Of a stretch of DNA of 64,000 nt, positions 63,393-64,000 are shown in pieces. A program made the position numbers and the translations under genes. Origin of the DNA: JBFMEX01 sp040752215. GTDB lineage: Bacteria; Pseudomonadota; Alphaproteobacteria; Rhizobiales; Hyphomicrobiaceae. Within the stretch, counting starts at the first letter, position 1. Each line of letters opens with the position of its first letter. The notes beneath the pieces are model-generated. The model saw nothing but the letters and a program-made list of their open reading frames with translations. It was not told the origin of the DNA and ran no database searches. Location of the stretch: assembly GCA_040752215.1 (NCBI GenBank), contig JBFMEX010000070.1, positions 1 through 64,000 of the forward strand. Reading direction: 5' to 3'.

Positions 63393-63464
63393 CCGGTCTG
63401 GAACCCGCTGGGCTTCCGGCCGGTCCCGGCAACGACGACACAACGCATTCCAGGAGCAGCGCAG

Positions 63465-64000
63465 ATGTCCGTTTCCAAGTCGCAGGTTCTCGATGAGCTG
63501 CGCCGGGTCAAAGGCCCTGATCTCGAGGGCAACATCGTCGATCTCGGGCTCGTCTCGGAGATCCTGATCAAGAGCAACCGCGTCTATTTCTCGATCACTG
63601 TTCCGCCCGACAAGGCTAGCGAGCTCGAGCCGCTGCGCCAAGCCGCCGAGAAGGTCGTGTCCGAGATTTCGGGTGTCTCCGGCGTGACCGCGGTGCTGAC
63701 TGCGGAGGCCGCTCCTGGGACCGCCAATGGTGCGTCCGGCGGCAGCGTGGTCGAGCACCCGCGCGTCAAGGAGGCGCGAGCGAAAGGCGCCGCCGGCGAC
63801 GGCCAGCGCGCCAAGCCGAAGCAGGGCCACAACATCGCCGGCGTGCCGGGTGTCAAGCACATCATCGCCGTCGCCTCGGGCAAGGGCGGCGTCGGCAAGT
63901 CGACGACCGCGGTCAACTTGGCGCTCGGCTTTCAGGCGATCGGTCTCAAGACCGGCCTGCTCGACGCCGATATCTACGGCCCCTCTCAGCCGCGCCTGCT
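63465..64000 (+). CDS. Mrp/ApbC-type iron-sulfur cluster carrier ATPase, cut by window end
   Basis: Mrp/ApbC (Nbp35 family) proteins bind and deliver [4Fe-4S] clusters with ATP. The 178 codons present contain an N-terminal MIP18/DUF59 domain (SKSQVLDELRRVKGPDLEGNIVDLGLVSEI), a charged linker, and the start of the P-loop NTPase with the deviant Walker A ASGKGGVGKSTTAVNLA and LLDADIYGPSQPR. GGAG lies upstream of the ATG. The stop is outside the window. Confidence 0.92.
   Translation, partial: MSVSKSQVLDELRRVKGPDLEGNIVDLGLVSEILIKSNRVYFSITVPPDKASELEPLRQAAEKVVSEISGVSGVTAVLTAEAAPGTANGASGGSVVEHPRVKEARAKGAAGDGQRAKPKQGHNIAGVPGVKHIIAVASGKGGVGKSTTAVNLALGFQAIGLKTGLLDADIYGPSQPRL

Overview
The window is GC-rich, and nothing in it looks like rRNA, tRNA or CRISPR. 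The gene content and order point to a denitrifying alphaproteobacterium, probably of the Hyphomicrobiales. The main evidence is a complete division and cell-wall (dcw) cluster in the alphaproteobacterial order mraZ-rsmH-ftsL-ftsI-murE-murF-mraY-murD-ftsW-murG-murC-murB-ddl-ftsQ-ftsA-ftsZ-lpxC-bamD, followed by ligA. A BdhA-type 3-hydroxybutyrate dehydrogenase, a meso-DAP-type MurE and a TRAP transporter agree with this. The assignment is inferred from gene order and protein character, not from a marker tree.

Left end (1-15.1 kb): the first 50 bases hold the start of an IS5-type transposase, followed by a long palindrome. Then comes an N2O-respiration locus on the minus strand, read as nosZ, two diheme cytochromes c, nosB, nosD, nosG, nosH, nosF, nosL, nosY and a UbiA-family prenyltransferase. 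NosZ has a Sec-type signal peptide, nosB is present, and nosR and nosX are absent. This is the layout of an atypical (clade II) nos cluster. Divergent from nosZ, on the plus strand, lie a Sco-type copper chaperone, a six-heme NapC/NirT-diheme cytochrome fusion and a Crp/Fnr-family regulator. A near-consensus FNR/NNR box sits between the two units. Together they form a self-contained N2O-reduction module: quinol oxidation, periplasmic electron transfer, copper-site assembly and regulation.

15.4-33 kb is a mixed housekeeping and accessory stretch. It holds glgC convergent with glgP-glgA, and an L,D-transpeptidase-like protein that has lost its catalytic residues. infA and a cold-shock gene, a DUF2270 membrane protein and bdhA follow. 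Next come a copper P-type ATPase with two YHS domains and a palindromic insert, murI, and a TetR regulator with a DsrE-like periplasmic protein and a clear operator palindrome. A MoeB/ThiF-like E1 enzyme, a tiny leader-peptide-type gene (possible bacteriocin or RiPP precursor) and an outer-membrane beta-barrel protein complete the stretch.

33.5-35.9 kb is a secreted animal-type heme peroxidase with RTX calcium-binding repeats. 36.3-60.5 kb is the dcw cluster, almost all tightly overlapping, with a REP-like element between mraY and murD. recN, usual between bamD and ligA in relatives, is absent, and a DUF962/Mpo1-like gene occupies the place. 60.6-64 kb carries the two membrane subunits of a TRAP transporter on the minus strand and the start of an Mrp-type Fe-S carrier gene cut by the window end.

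The most unusual items are the hexaheme quinol-dehydrogenase fusion with the clade II nos operon, the leader-peptide gene at 31.8 kb, the catalytically dead L,D-transpeptidase and the palindrome inserted in-frame in copA.
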